NCBI GenBank assembly: GCA_949318235.1
Contig: OX439132.1
Span: forward strand, 8,557,453 to 8,621,452
Direction: 5' to 3'
Length of the DNA stretch: 64,000 bases
From: Ecdyonurus torrentis
Lineage: Eukaryota; Arthropoda; Insecta; Ephemeroptera; Heptageniidae
Position 1 is the stretch's first letter, and every line of letters starts with the position of its first letter. The notes beneath the pieces were generated by a model, which made no database searches, had not been told where the DNA came from, and worked only from the letters and a program-made list of their open reading frames with translations. A program made the position numbers and the translations under genes. Shown in pieces: positions 13,680 through 23,568 of this stretch.

Positions 13680-16586
13680 GGATTACATAATATTTGAGTT
13701 TCCATTGTCATACAATATAATTTGAGTTAAACTTTGCATATCATCTCTATCGCGTCAAAATATATCAAGTGAAAGTATCACGAGCTCGTCAAATGTTCCA
13801 TCTACATAGTGTTTACATTGTCAGATGGAATGTTTGGCGCGCTCGTGATAATTTCATTTGAAACATTTTGATGCGACAGAGACAATATACTTAGTTGTTG
13901 TTTTACCTTTTTTTATTTTTTTTAAATTTCAAGTATTATGAATATTTTTACACACTATCAATTGCTTTTGTTCAAGAATATTAATAGTCCCCCCCCCCCT
14001 TTTTATTATTATTATTTCGCAACATAAAACATTTATTTTGTGAAAAATGTCTAAGTAAGTAGTAATAAAGAAATTATATTAAACTTTTATAAAAAAAAAA
14101 TCTATCTAAATTTTAAACTGAGCACTGTGGTCTAGTGGATGCGTGTCTGACTCGTCCGCGAGGGGTCACGGGTTCGATTCCCGGCAGTGGCAAAGTTTAT
14201 CAGTAAGCTTTGTCCACCGGAAATACACAGTGCATTCGGGAGGTGGAAGGGATATCTCAGGGCATTCCTCTACCGACTTCCTGGAGGTTTCCATGGTTTC
14301 CTCGGTATGTAAAGGTGAATGCCGGGAAGAATTTGCCAGGCCATGGCTGACCCGCCATGGAAGAACCCGCGAATCTTATGATAGGGTTTCGGAAGTCTTG
14401 GGAGTGTAAATTCGTGTAAATTCAGTATAAATGTAATGTAAATATGTAAATAACTAGCATAAGTTGTACCTTGCCTAGAGGTTTGATAGAAAAAAAAATC
14501 AAAATAATAAAAATAATAATGATAATAATAAAAGATAGATAGAAACACATAAAAAAATAAAAAAGAGAGGTAAAAGATTTTTGGGGAATGGGAGATAATG
14601 AGCTTTTTTAGTTCAGGGACCCCGCAAAAGAGAGAGAAAAATATTCAAACCCAGGCCGAAATATGACACATAGTGCATCGTATGCACGGTGGTATGAACT
14701 AGAAGCTCGTAAGCAAATAGAGATTAGTTAATTAATTAGAGGGGTTTTTTGGCTTACAAAAGTAAATTAATTAGCAAAAACGTCACACCAAAATACTCGG
14801 CGCGACTCTCTCTAACCATGGACAACGCTGTTTCGGCCTACTGGGCCTCATCAGCATGGTGAGGAGAGAGAAGCAGTGATCTACCAGAGAGTAGCCCTGG
14901 TCAGAGATCGACTGCTGGAGTAGCATAGACTGCGCGGCCTTATATACCCGCAGCCTCGGTGGACGCTTAGCTTCCACTGCGGATTGGCTGCCTCTCCGAG
15001 GCGCGCCAAATATTTGAAATGCAACGAATATACCATAAAACAAACTTTATGTAAGCCAGGGAGTAGAAAAATAGAAAGATAGCGGGATAAAATAGAGGGT
15101 AAAGATGGACAACACAAAAGAGAACCTATCGCAAAGTCGATTTTTGCCTAATTATATAATGATAATAATAATAATAAAAAAAAAAAAAAAAAAAAAACAA
15201 TGTCCGCTGCCTGAGGTTTACAGTTAGATTATTTTATTTGACTTATATTTTGTTATTTTGTACAGGGTGATGAGTGTGAAGATCTAATATCCACAGCAGA
15301 AAATGAGGTGATTTCTTCCCTTGTATCCCTCATTCTCAAATTACCTGAGGGTGTTTTCCGTCCTCTCTACTTTAAACTGAGCACATGGTCCAGCCAAGCA
15401 GAACAAGAGCCTAATTTGGCTTCTAGATGTATCACCTTCTTTAGGTAAATTTCACTACCCTAGGAAGTTCTTCTGCCATGTAGAAATATGTATATTAAAT
15501 TTGTGATCTTTCTTTTCAGGTGTTCTACAAAACTAGCTGCTAATTTGAAAGGCTTATTTGTCGTATTTGCCTTTTACTTCTTAAAACAAGCTGCTGGCTT
15601 GCTGCAGAGATGTCACTCCAACAGTCAGGAAGTTCCCTTGTTCTCCACAGAGAAGAAATCTTGTCTGTTGCTTGATAGTGTCTTACAAACCTTGTTAACT
15701 GTCTGCTCACATGACAAACAAAACTTTGTCAACAAGGAATGCTTTGATTCTCTTATGCAACCTCTCGTAGAACAGGCAAGTATTATATTATTAATTATGT
15801 GGTGTCGTAATTTATGTTTTTGATTTACTGAAAATTCACATCCATTAAACTGTAAAACGATTAGATTTGTAGAATTTAATTGAGTCTTTTTTATATGAAC
15901 AGTTATTGTAGATGTTTGTAAGCAATTTCATGAATGTTCTTTGCTGATTTCAGTTGGAGAACATGTTGGGAGGTGACTCTGCACTTCGAGAAAGATGCAG
16001 CGCTTTAGTTGGACCATGTCTAGGCCAGTTTGCCAAGGCTACTGCAGATGATGTTCTTTGGAAACAACTTAACTACCAAATCCTTCTTAAAACTAGACAT
16101 ACAACTCCTACTGTAAGTAACAACAACATCCATGATACTCTCTTTAATTCAATTTCATTTTTTAATTTAACTTGCTATCCATTTTTATCATCCTCAAATA
16201 TGTAACTGGCTCTATGGCATTGTATATTAAAGCTGCAAATTGTTTTCATTAAATTTTAATAGTTCTGATATATGTTATTTGAGCATAGTGTAACAACAAA
16301 ATGATTATAGTAGTTCAAATTAAAGTGATTTATCTTTACTTACCTCAAAATGTTTGTTTCTTGACCAGAATGTTTATTTTGTGTGTAGGTTCGCCTAGTA
16401 GCAGTTGGCGCTGTGCAGCAGATGACCCAAGCCCTGGGAGAAGAGCTTCTTCCTTTGCTGCCAGAGGCTGTACCATTCCTTGCAGAACTTCTGGAGGATG
16501 AAGAAGATGAGGTGGAGAAGGCGTGTCAGAACACAGTCAGAGAAATGGAACAAATCCTTGGAGAACCTCTGCAGAAGTATTTCTAA
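350..16586 (+). CDS. HEATR1: HEATR1 / UTP10 (BAP28), U3 snoRNP and SSU-processome HEAT-repeat protein; 31 exons, first exon missing
   Basis: Nucleolar scaffold of the t-UTP/UTP-A part of the small-subunit processome, needed for rRNA transcription and early pre-18S processing. The join gives about 2,006 residues, against roughly 2,140 in human HEATR1, and only the N-terminal ~45-50 residues lie upstream. Exons: 350-566, 1076-1322, 2393-2644, 3004-3165, 3301-3467, 4191-4351, 4528-4670, 4927-5150, 5224-5363, 5523-5773, 6184-6376, 7654-7796, 8065-8226, 8286-8467, 8577-8763, 9637-9870, 9931-10124, 10437-10583, 10691-10886, 10954-11082, 11478-11760, 11867-12036, 12165-12329, 12453-12737, 12816-13001, 13064-13242, 13357-13588, 15266-15444, 15520-15775, 15954-16112, 16389-16586. 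All phases match. Diagnostic stretches are LPYHGTR (exon 2), FTFMGSLVMRHDDTYSFQV (exon 20), FVDAMPDIPAHRRAPI (exon 21, start of the BP28CT region), LWKQLNYQILLKTR, and the end ILGEPLQKYF. Weak splice sites: donors GTCTGT (exon 1) and GTTTGC (exon 11), acceptor AAG (exon 16), and one GC donor after 15775. Confidence 0.97.
1940..2087. repeat. Foldback (MITE-like) palindrome in a HEATR1 intron
   Basis: Two ~70-bp arms with few mismatches meet at a 4-base loop near 2012. The outer arm ends read CCCACGCAGCCGTC on the left and GACGGCTGCGCGGG on the right. TTAA occurs just outside both ends, a possible target duplication. No coding capacity. Confidence 0.8.
3549..3692. mobile_element. Short MITE, same family as the copy at 17.5 kb
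   Basis: Inverted arms carry CAGCAAGGGCCT on the left and AGGCCCCTGCTGG on the right, followed by GCGATGGTTT. The same arm and tail words occur in the 17481-17786 element. This copy is shorter and its arms are more diverged, so it is probably the older insertion. It lies in a HEATR1 intron. Confidence 0.65.
6443..6476. repeat. (CT)n microsatellite
   Basis: Perfect CT run of about 34 bases in a HEATR1 intron. Confidence 0.9.
6723..6828. repeat. Foldback element, ~33-bp arms
   Basis: Arms contain ACTTGGTATCAAGAAAGGGG and CCCCTTTCTTGGTACCAAGT around a ~40-bp centre. MITE-like; no coding sequence. It lies in the 1.3-kb HEATR1 intron. Confidence 0.75.
6959..7542 (-). mobile_element. 5'-truncated non-LTR retrotransposon (LINE), 3' end
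   Basis: On the minus strand 7507-7232 reads as the C-terminal tail typical of Jockey/CR1-type reverse transcriptases: an NYNTRQ motif, then NIGTMAVLTKATHLFNELP, then FKKKLKNYIF at the end. A 3' UTR of about 250 bases follows and runs to a poly(A), seen as a T run at 6960-6982 on the plus strand. Everything upstream of the tail is missing, as expected from incomplete reverse transcription. It is a dead copy in a HEATR1 intron. Confidence 0.75.
7861..7969. repeat. Homopolymer A tract followed by a 51-base T tract
   Basis: An A run (7861-7885) and a T run (about 7919-7969) lie 33 bases apart in a HEATR1 intron. They may be tails of two oppositely oriented retro-insertions, or simple slippage. 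Confidence 0.8.
13613..13676. repeat. (CT)n microsatellite just after a HEATR1 donor site
   Basis: About 32 CT units, starting some 25 bases after the splice donor at 13588. Confidence 0.9.
13745..13881. repeat. Foldback element, ~59-bp arms
   Basis: Left arm begins CTCTATCGCGTCAAAAT and the right arm ends ATTTTGATGCGACAGAG. The arms match at roughly 5 of 6 positions around a ~20-bp centre. MITE-like, non-coding, in a HEATR1 intron. Confidence 0.75.
14120..14498 (+). mobile_element. tRNA-derived SINE
   Basis: The head carries a pol III box A (TGGTCTAGTGG, 14128-14138) and box B (GGTTCGATTCC, 14171-14181) about 43 bases apart, with a T-arm stem CGGG/CCCG. A body follows with the words GAGGTTTCCATGGTTTCC and AATGCCGGG, which I recall from central domains of insect SINEs. 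It ends in an A-rich tail near 14490. The anticodon arm does not fold well, so it is not a working tRNA gene. It sits in the 1.7-kb HEATR1 intron, in the sense orientation. Confidence 0.8.
14806..14870 (-). ncRNA. Type I hammerhead self-cleaving ribozyme
   Basis: Read on the minus strand from 14870: stem I 5' strand (CUCUCUC, then ACCAUG), core CUGAUGA (14854-14848), stem II GGCC/GGCC closing loop CAGUA, core GAAA (14834-14831), a minimal stem III CAGC/GUUG, then UC and the cleavage point between 14821 and 14820. The stem I 3' strand is CAUGGU, then GAGAGAG. Stem I therefore has 6 + 7 paired bases around a small internal loop. All invariant core positions are present. The very short stem III is the form described for Penelope-like elements. 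Activity was not tested. Confidence 0.8.
14940..14947 (-). promoter_or_regulatory. TATA-like box upstream of the hammerhead
   Basis: GGGTATATAAGG on the minus strand, about 75-80 bases before the ribozyme. The spacing would place an RNA start just upstream of stem I. Inferred from sequence and position only. Confidence 0.35.
15776..15953 (+). other. Non-canonical GC-AG intron of HEATR1
   Basis: The upstream exon ends GAACAG and the intron opens GCAAGT. It ends TTTCAG before TTGGAGAACATG. The joined protein reads PLVEQ-LENMLGG, which fits the conserved HEATR1 sequence, so the GC donor is needed. GC-AG introns with a strong AG|GCAAGT context are a known minor class spliced by the U2 machinery. 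Confidence 0.85.
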
Positions 16587-16624
16587 CAAGTATCTCATGC
16601 AATGCTTGTAATATTATACTCTAT

Positions 16625-16630
16625 AATAAA
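16625..16630 (+). promoter_or_regulatory. Polyadenylation signal of HEATR1
   Basis: AATAAA 39 bases after the HEATR1 stop at 16584-16586, implying a very short 3' UTR. Confidence 0.7.
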
Positions 16631-17131
16631 AGTTGTCAGTTTTAAGAATTCTTACTCTTATTTTTAAAAATATTAAAACAAGTTCAAATATATTTATAAG
16701 AAAAGTATCAATATTTTAGACTTAAATACAGTTAGAAGGACACTACTTTTAAATTTCAGTTCAGGACTAACTCACAGCAAAAACACATGTAGATTACAAA
16801 AAGATGGGGAGTGGAAGATACTGAAAGTGACACTTTGTGAGAGAATGTGAGAACTATGTCTAACCAAGGCTAAATGCATACAGGTCAGAATAGAAACGTG
16901 AATGTGTATATTATTATCTCTCTTTGTTTGTTGGCATGTATGGCTTGTGTTTAAATTGTATGATTTTAATATTATTATTGTATTAGTTTTGGTTTTCTAT
17001 CTTCTAAAATCATTCACAGTTTCTCTCCTAGTCTGTAAGGATTGATGAAGGCACAGACACTGCATTTTCTCTTGAAATTTAGTCTAAGCTATCCAACGTG
17101 TTTATTATCTCTGTGCTAGCAGTGCTATCTC

Positions 17132-17396
<265 letters not shown>

Positions 17397-17480
17397 TTTT
17401 CAAATGTATCATATCTAACTGTGATTGTTTGTTTTCCTTGATATCTCCTTTTTTTATTTTTTACTCGTACCCTGAATTTT

Positions 17481-17786
17481 CAATATTAAAGAAAAGGATA
17501 GAATAACCAGCAAGGGCCTTACCACAGTAGAAGTTCTATGGAGAGGTCGAAGTCTCGCATGGCACAGTGTTTTGTTACAAAAAAGTTCATTTTATAACTG
17601 AGAGCTTTCGTCATATATTAATGACATCAATCAAAGAAGAAAATTACTTCAGCACATCACTAAGCAGTGTCTTGTCTTGTACTTTTTTATAACAAAACAC
17701 TGTGCCATGCGAGACTTCGACCTCTCCATAGAACTTCTACTGTGGTAAGGCCCTTGCTGGTTATTCTATCCTTTTCTTTAATATTG
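17481..17786. mobile_element. MITE with ~97-bp near-perfect terminal inverted repeats
   Basis: The left arm starts CAATATTAAAGAAAAGGATA and the right arm ends with its exact complement. The match runs ~97 bases without a mismatch I can see, then continues imperfectly to ~107. The centre is ~95 bp and non-coding. Arm identity implies recent spread or conversion. A shorter relative lies at 3549-3692, sharing the CAGCAAGGGCCT arm word and the GCGATGGTTT flank. Confidence 0.85.
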
Positions 17787-17814
17787 ATCCTAACTGCGAT
17801 GGTTTTTTCCTTAA

Positions 17815-18473
17815 GGTACTACTTTAGGGTAGCAATGTTGTCGTAAAATTTAATTTAATATCACTTTTTAGGTTCATAATGAACCAAGGAACAATTCTCT
17901 ATACTCCAAAAAGTTTCGGCTCAAATCAAATCTTCCGCAAATTAGCATTAAAAGTCGTTGGGATACGCCCCCTTTAACACGCAAAACATACAAAACTTCA
18001 AGCTCCCCGTGTGCAAAATTTTTCTTGACCAACTTCTAAACAAAAAATACTAGTGTGTTCTATAGATCAAGTTTTAATGAATTTGACTTTTTAAACGATT
18101 TTTACGAGACATTTATAGAGAAAAAAATTAATGAAGATTGCATATTCACATTAACATGGGTCAATTTGCGATAATTTTTTTCTCGGCAGATTCGTTCTAG
18201 AAAAATCTGAAAAATCATTTTTCATTAAAAATCAACACGAAGAACAAGCTAGTATTTTTTTTAACCGCTGAAAAAATTTTGAAGTTGTTCAAAATTAGGG
18301 TCCAAATATAGATTCATTAGCATTAGGGGGCGGGGCATTTGCGATACTTTGACGCTCTGTTGCGACGCGAGTTTTTAAGATAGAATTTTTTTGATTTCAT
18401 TTTTGGGTACACCAGCCTTAACTTTATTCAAAGTCATAATAAAAAATTTTCACTCCTACCCTAAAGTAGTACC
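17815..18473. mobile_element. 659-bp non-autonomous element with TTAA ends
   Basis: The termini are GGTACTACTTTAGGGTAG and its exact complement, with further partial match inside. TTAA lies directly outside both ends (17811-17814 and 18474-18477). TTAA duplication is the hallmark of piggyBac-type insertion; there is no transposase frame inside. It sits next to the MITE ending at 17786. Confidence 0.8.
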
Positions 18474-18477
18474 TTAA

Positions 18478-19616
18478 ATTGTACCCTGAATTTTTTTTTT
18501 TTCAAAGAGTAACTTTCTTTATCTTTGCTAGCTAAAGTGATTCTTTTAAACTATCAAGTGCCTAAACAAACATAACAAAGACAGACAGGGGTGACTCAAA
18601 AAGAGGGGGGGGGTGCAAGAAATCAGTTCATTGCCAATCTTCTTGGGTTAGAGATGCAGAAAAAAAAAACTTCTGTATCTCCAACACTTGGAGTTTATAA
18701 TTTACATTGGCAAGAGGTCCAAAACTGCTGGTTAAGTTTCATAATTTACATCATTTCTATATTATACATCATCTAATATTTTGAAATTAGGTCGACCAAA
18801 AGGGGTGCCTACATAATGACTTTGGTTATACAGGTAAGCTTAGTAAAATGCGTTTACAGCATTGGAAAGCATCCATTCTCTACTTCACAGGCTAGCTTGG
18901 AGCTTGCAGTTGATCCCACGTCACATTGCTATTTCTATATATTAAAGATTTCACACAATTACACAATAGCCTATGTTTGTTGCTGTTTTCCATACATAAC
19001 TCATATTATAAATTATATTATATAATATATTAGTTAATAATACATTTGATTATTACAGGTTACAAAATGGTGTGATGTAACTGATCAATAAAATAAGAAA
19101 TAATACACTATACATATCTCTAATAAATTTATTTGATAATTTTGACAAGTTCACATTACAAAATATATTTTGAACACAATTTTACAAATGTGACAAATTT
19201 GATTGTAATAAAACTACCTTATACAAATATATCTAGAGCAGTAAAGGCACATTTTAAAAAATTAACTCTATAATATCCTAAACTTAAAATGGAGGGATGA
19301 AAATAGGAATTTGTTTCACAATCAACTCACATCACTTGAATTTCTCAGCACAAAATTACAAATACAGCAGCTATATAAAACTATATATTTTAAAACTCTG
19401 TTACAGTATCTCCACAACTGTTTCTACATCTTTAAAATCTGTGTATTTATTGAGAAAATTTATATTATATTTTCTTATTAGTAAATTATTTAATCTTTAA
19501 AAGTTTTATGTTTATAGCAAACCTTAATTAGTAGCAAAGCACAAATGAAAATTTAAATAAAAGTGAAGATGTGCATACATAAAAACTAGTGGAACGGTGC
19601 CAAGATATTTAATCTA

Positions 19617-19653
<37 letters not shown>

Positions 19654-20067
19654 ACAGTATGCAATTGTTAGTATTCAGAACTGTCTACCCTTCTACAAAC
19701 CAGAACCTAAAACTCTCTCTTAACAAGATGGCTTTGACCTTCTACATAAAACTGAAACATAATCTAATACATAAAATAAACACAACATTTCATATTATAT
19801 ATAAACTTAACTTACATAGATGATCGTTAGATGATCTCTATTATCTTAAACTTACATAGAATTAGACAATTTAGAAAACATCAATATATACGTATATATA
19901 TATTATATACCTGCCACATTTAAAAAAAATATATAGTTTTTTATCCACAATTAAAAAATTTTAATAATAAATTTTAACAGTCTTTAATTTTGTAATTTGT
20001 TTTTTGTTATTATTTAAGTGATTATTGTATACTTTGTAAGGCTTCATAGTCACAATAGTAAAAGACT
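18478..20067. other. Non-coding: intergenic, probably including the 3' UTR of the BTB gene
   Basis: AT-rich sequence with an A run at 19619-19650 and no supported frame. The part next to 20068 is expected to be the 3' UTR of the minus-strand BTB gene; its end cannot be fixed. Confidence 0.5.
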
Positions 20068-23000
20068 TCACATACGTTCAATAAAGGGGTTGTTTGCAAT
20101 AAACTGGCGCCACTTTGCTCCTACCAACATGAAGAGACGAGGCATTTTCACCTGATGAAAAAGAGTAAAAATATCAAAAATACAACAATATTATTATGTA
20201 CAAAACAAAGACCCCCCCCCCCCCCTTGTGTTTTGGATTACATAAATTTAGAGGTTATATACATAACAAGCAATTCATTACCTAAATCTATTTTAGAAAA
20301 TCATCAGTAAACAACAATTTTTAAAAGTAGCATTTTCTAATTAGTTTAATTAATGTAAGATGGTTAATTATCATAATTGGATGTGATAAAATTATTATAT
20401 GTAATGTTTATGAGTTGAATGTTTAGATGTATGTTGTACACGCATTGTGTTTAATAAATAAAAAAATAAAATAATAAAATAAAAAAAATTAAATTAAAAG
20501 AAAGAATGGGGAAAACCATCAAGGGGTTTTCCATATTGACAAGTCTCCCATAGTTTGGAGAAAATATTGCCAGTAACGAGATAATAAACACATTGGTAGC
20601 TTCCAATACAATATTCTGACATGAGTGAAACAGAGTATGTGTGTGTGTGTGTATTATACCTTTGTTACTACAATTTCTGACTTACAATTTAGGTAGAAAT
20701 TCTAGCTAAGCTCTATATATAACTAGCCAACTATAAAAATATGACATATTGATAGCACAATTTTTCCCCCCGCTATCGATAAATGAAGTAAGATTATAAT
20801 AAAATTAAATACTAACCATAGGATTGGCATTCATAAGATAAGGTGTTACGTATTGTTGGAATAAATTAAAAGTTGTGAGGAGTTGTCGTTGTTGTTGTGT
20901 AAATTCAATATGATAGTCTTGCAAAGTATACTTTTCACATACTTCTTCCACAGTCAAAGGTCTTCCAACACTAGCCTCAACTACAAATAAGAAAAAACTG
21001 CACCAGTTAAAACTTTCTTATTTCTATAAGTCATGGGGTAGAGCATTGAACAATCAATTGAAAGCAATGTACATATATTTCTTATTCCATTATACACCCA
21101 AGTGTTTTGAAAGAGCATCGCTCAGGTATGTTCAACATGCTACACCTCTCGACTGTATATAAACTTTACTACATACCTGTTGATGGCCTAGCAGAAAACT
21201 GGTAGTTCTGTTGACACATCTTGGTCATCTCCGCTAGTTCTTTAGCTCTTGTTTGGAGATGTTTAGCTTGTTCCATTATTCTAACCTCTCTACTTTTTCT
21301 TAGTCGTTTTGATGCACGTTTACCATCCTGGTCTGAATCCTAGATAGTTTTAAATAAATTTCAATAAAAATGAATAATTTACTTTTTTTTTAACAAGCAA
21401 AACTGCATGCTGTTTATGTGACAAGATCTATATTACTATGTAATCTTCTGATCAATAAATTTATTTATTTATTTAAACAAAGTCTTTTAAATTAACATAC
21501 CCCCTCATTGTCCACTGATCCATTATTTTCTATATAGCTCTGGTATAGAGAATGGAATCTTGTCCTTTGCTTAACATTTGGAAATAGATTTCTTATATCC
21601 TTGCCTGTGAGATTCATAAATACTTCAAAGTCCACTTCTTCTTCTGAAAACAAAAATTTCTCTATAAAATTCTAGAAATTAAATTAATCTTTTGCTAATG
21701 AAAGAGGAGAATAGGAAAAACCATAATAGAATGTAAACAAAGATTCAATACGAAGTCGTGGTGTCACGTATGCATTGCATTTTTCTAATGTAAACTATCA
21801 TTGCCTTGTTGTGTATATCAGTTCTTCCGGATAGAAATGTCGTTGTAGAGTTTTTTTGCCATGCGACTATGAGCTCTATGAAAAGAACAGGTAAGATTCA
21901 AGGTCGCATCACAAAAAAAACTCTACAACGGCATTTCTATCCGGAAGACTTGATATGCTTAACTTTGCAGTCACTAGTGAGCACACCTAGAGGGAAAACA
22001 GGTGTTCCATACTACTACACTTGGCCTTGACACTTGGTCCCACAGGCTCCTCCCTCAACATCCCTGCTTCTAAAATGCAAGTGCACTAGATGCCCTCTGA
22101 CCCAGCATCCCTAGTAACAACACAGCCTATATGCTATTTGAATAAGGGTGACCATGCTAATGTAAGAGGAGAATAGCGAAAACTAAAATAGTCCATAACA
22201 AAAATATTTAATACGAAGATTTGTGATTTGTAGGACAAATTAACGTGCGAGGAGCTATGCAACAGAGGTTGATGAACTGGAGTATACAGATATAAATGTT
22301 GACAATTGTATTAACAGTTATAATTACCGTCAAATGTTTTAATTGATCCTCTAAATCCCCATAAATTCAAGATATCATGAACTCTTGTGTCTTTTGATTG
22401 TGAAGAAGTGCTGGGTTCAGGAGAAGAACATAGGAGATCGTTGTCTGAGTCAATGACAAGAGATGAAGCACCAGGAGAGCAGGCAAGGAAGTGAGTGGAC
22501 GGCAGCATGTCAATACTCTCTGCCTCAGATTGAGTAGCATCATTATTAAATGCTAACGACATACAGTTCAAGATGGCAGGAGTGTCATCAGTGTTCTCAA
22601 TTGAAAGTACCGGTATCTCCTCAGAATCAGGAGTCAAATCATTCACCAAAACAGATTCAGTTGGTGGCGGGGTTTCAACTCCATCTAGAGGTTCCATTTT
22701 AACATGAGATACATCTATTTCACAATCTATTTCAGGTTCTTCGATAGGCTCTGACTTTATCGTTACTGGTGTATTAGGTATGTCTTCATTATATGTGTCT
22801 TCAGTAGCCAAAGATTTGTCTTGTGGTTCTGGTTCTGAAGCATGACTTTCATCAGGTGCTGTAACCTAAATTGAAACACATTAATGTATTGTGAAAAAAA
22901 AAAAATACAGTAGTATTATGACATTTGTATCAATTTAATGGTTATACATACTTAAATTCCATTTAATTTATTACTCACTTGGTCATCTGATAACACGAGC

Positions 23001-23568
23001 CCATTGATTTTTAAAGTTGCAGCAGTTTTAAGGAAAACTGGCAGTTCAGAGTGTGGGACTTTTGCCTCTCCACAGTACATAAACTGAATGAGGGCCTTCA
23101 CATGGCTTACTTTTGCACCTTGCAATATCACGACTGGATGTTTACAAGGTGTTGACTGTAAGCAATAGATTTTAGTCAGTTTTTCAAAAAGGTAACATTA
23201 GTCATAATGCATACCGGTATACATACATACAATGCAGTATACTGTATTATATACATAAGACTATAATATATTAGACAGTACGTATGAGTACATATACATA
23301 GTATAGTACCGGTATATGATCATAATATATAAATAATATGATATGGACGATATGGTGCGTGCAGCACACTTTGCATAATGTATGCACTTACCGTGAAAAC
23401 GCTCTTGAAATATTCACTGCAGATTGACAAAACACTCTTGTGAGCTTTCATAAATTCGCCATCACAAGCAAGAGTAACATCAATACATTCTTCAGCTTGC
23501 AGAAGTGCATGCATTCCCCTACTTAAAGAATTTTTTTGTTCGTTCCATCGCAGACACACATCTCCCAT
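20068..23568 (-). CDS. BTB/POZ protein with C-terminal CHDNT-like (Mi-2/CHD N-terminal, HMG-like) domain; 7 exons
   Basis: Exons 23568-23392, 23155-22979, 22865-22328, 21643-21501, 21339-21177, 20980-20817 and 20151-20068 join in phase to 481 codons plus stop. Residues 1-118 are a BTB/POZ dimerisation domain of arthropod type: CLRWNEQ start, FMKAHKSVLSICSEYF, then the PVVILQGAKVSHVKALIQFM strand/helix. Residues ~119-298 are acidic and disordered, with two sumoylation-type sites (IKSE, VKME). A basic/coiled stretch (KRASKRLRKSREVRIMEQ) follows. The last ~50 residues, NLFQQYVTPYL then VGAKWRQFIANNPF, resemble the CHDNT region of CHD4 (KAFSQFVRPLI then LGAKWREFSTNNPF). The ATG at 23568 is chosen because MGDVCLRWN is the normal family start; a frame-consistent ATG lies 12 codons upstream. 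Likely a nuclear transcription or chromatin factor. I do not recognise the exact orthologue. Confidence 0.85.
21812..21957. repeat. Foldback element inside the BTB gene
   Basis: Arms CTTCCGGATAGAAATG and CATTTCTATCCGGAAG extend to about 60 bp each around a ~30-bp centre. Similar AGAGGAGAATAG-containing segments lie as direct repeats on either side (21699-21760 and 22157-22218). It lies in the intron between 22328 and 21643. The open frame through it is a by-product of the palindrome. Confidence 0.75.

Larger units (their letters stand above)
14775..15125 (-). mobile_element. Fragment of a Penelope-like element or retrozyme (pseudo-LTR part with hammerhead ribozyme)
   Basis: A GC-richer block with sharp contrast to its AT-rich surroundings. 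On the minus strand it carries a TATA-like word (TATATAAGG near 14947), followed about 80 bases later by a complete hammerhead ribozyme. Hammerhead motifs of this type are known from the terminal repeats of Penelope-like retroelements and from small retrozymes. No reverse transcriptase is present, so this is a terminal fragment or a non-autonomous relative. The boundaries are approximate. Confidence 0.6.

Noticed and set aside
14120..14190. Functional tRNA gene
   Set aside because: Box A, box B and T-arm are good, but the anticodon arm does not fold and the SINE body follows directly.
14143..14409. Open frame inside the SINE as a gene
   Set aside because: It runs through pol III boxes and the SINE body; no codon or protein features.
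21806..22030. 74-codon plus-strand frame in the BTB intron
   Set aside because: Entirely within a foldback element and its flank.
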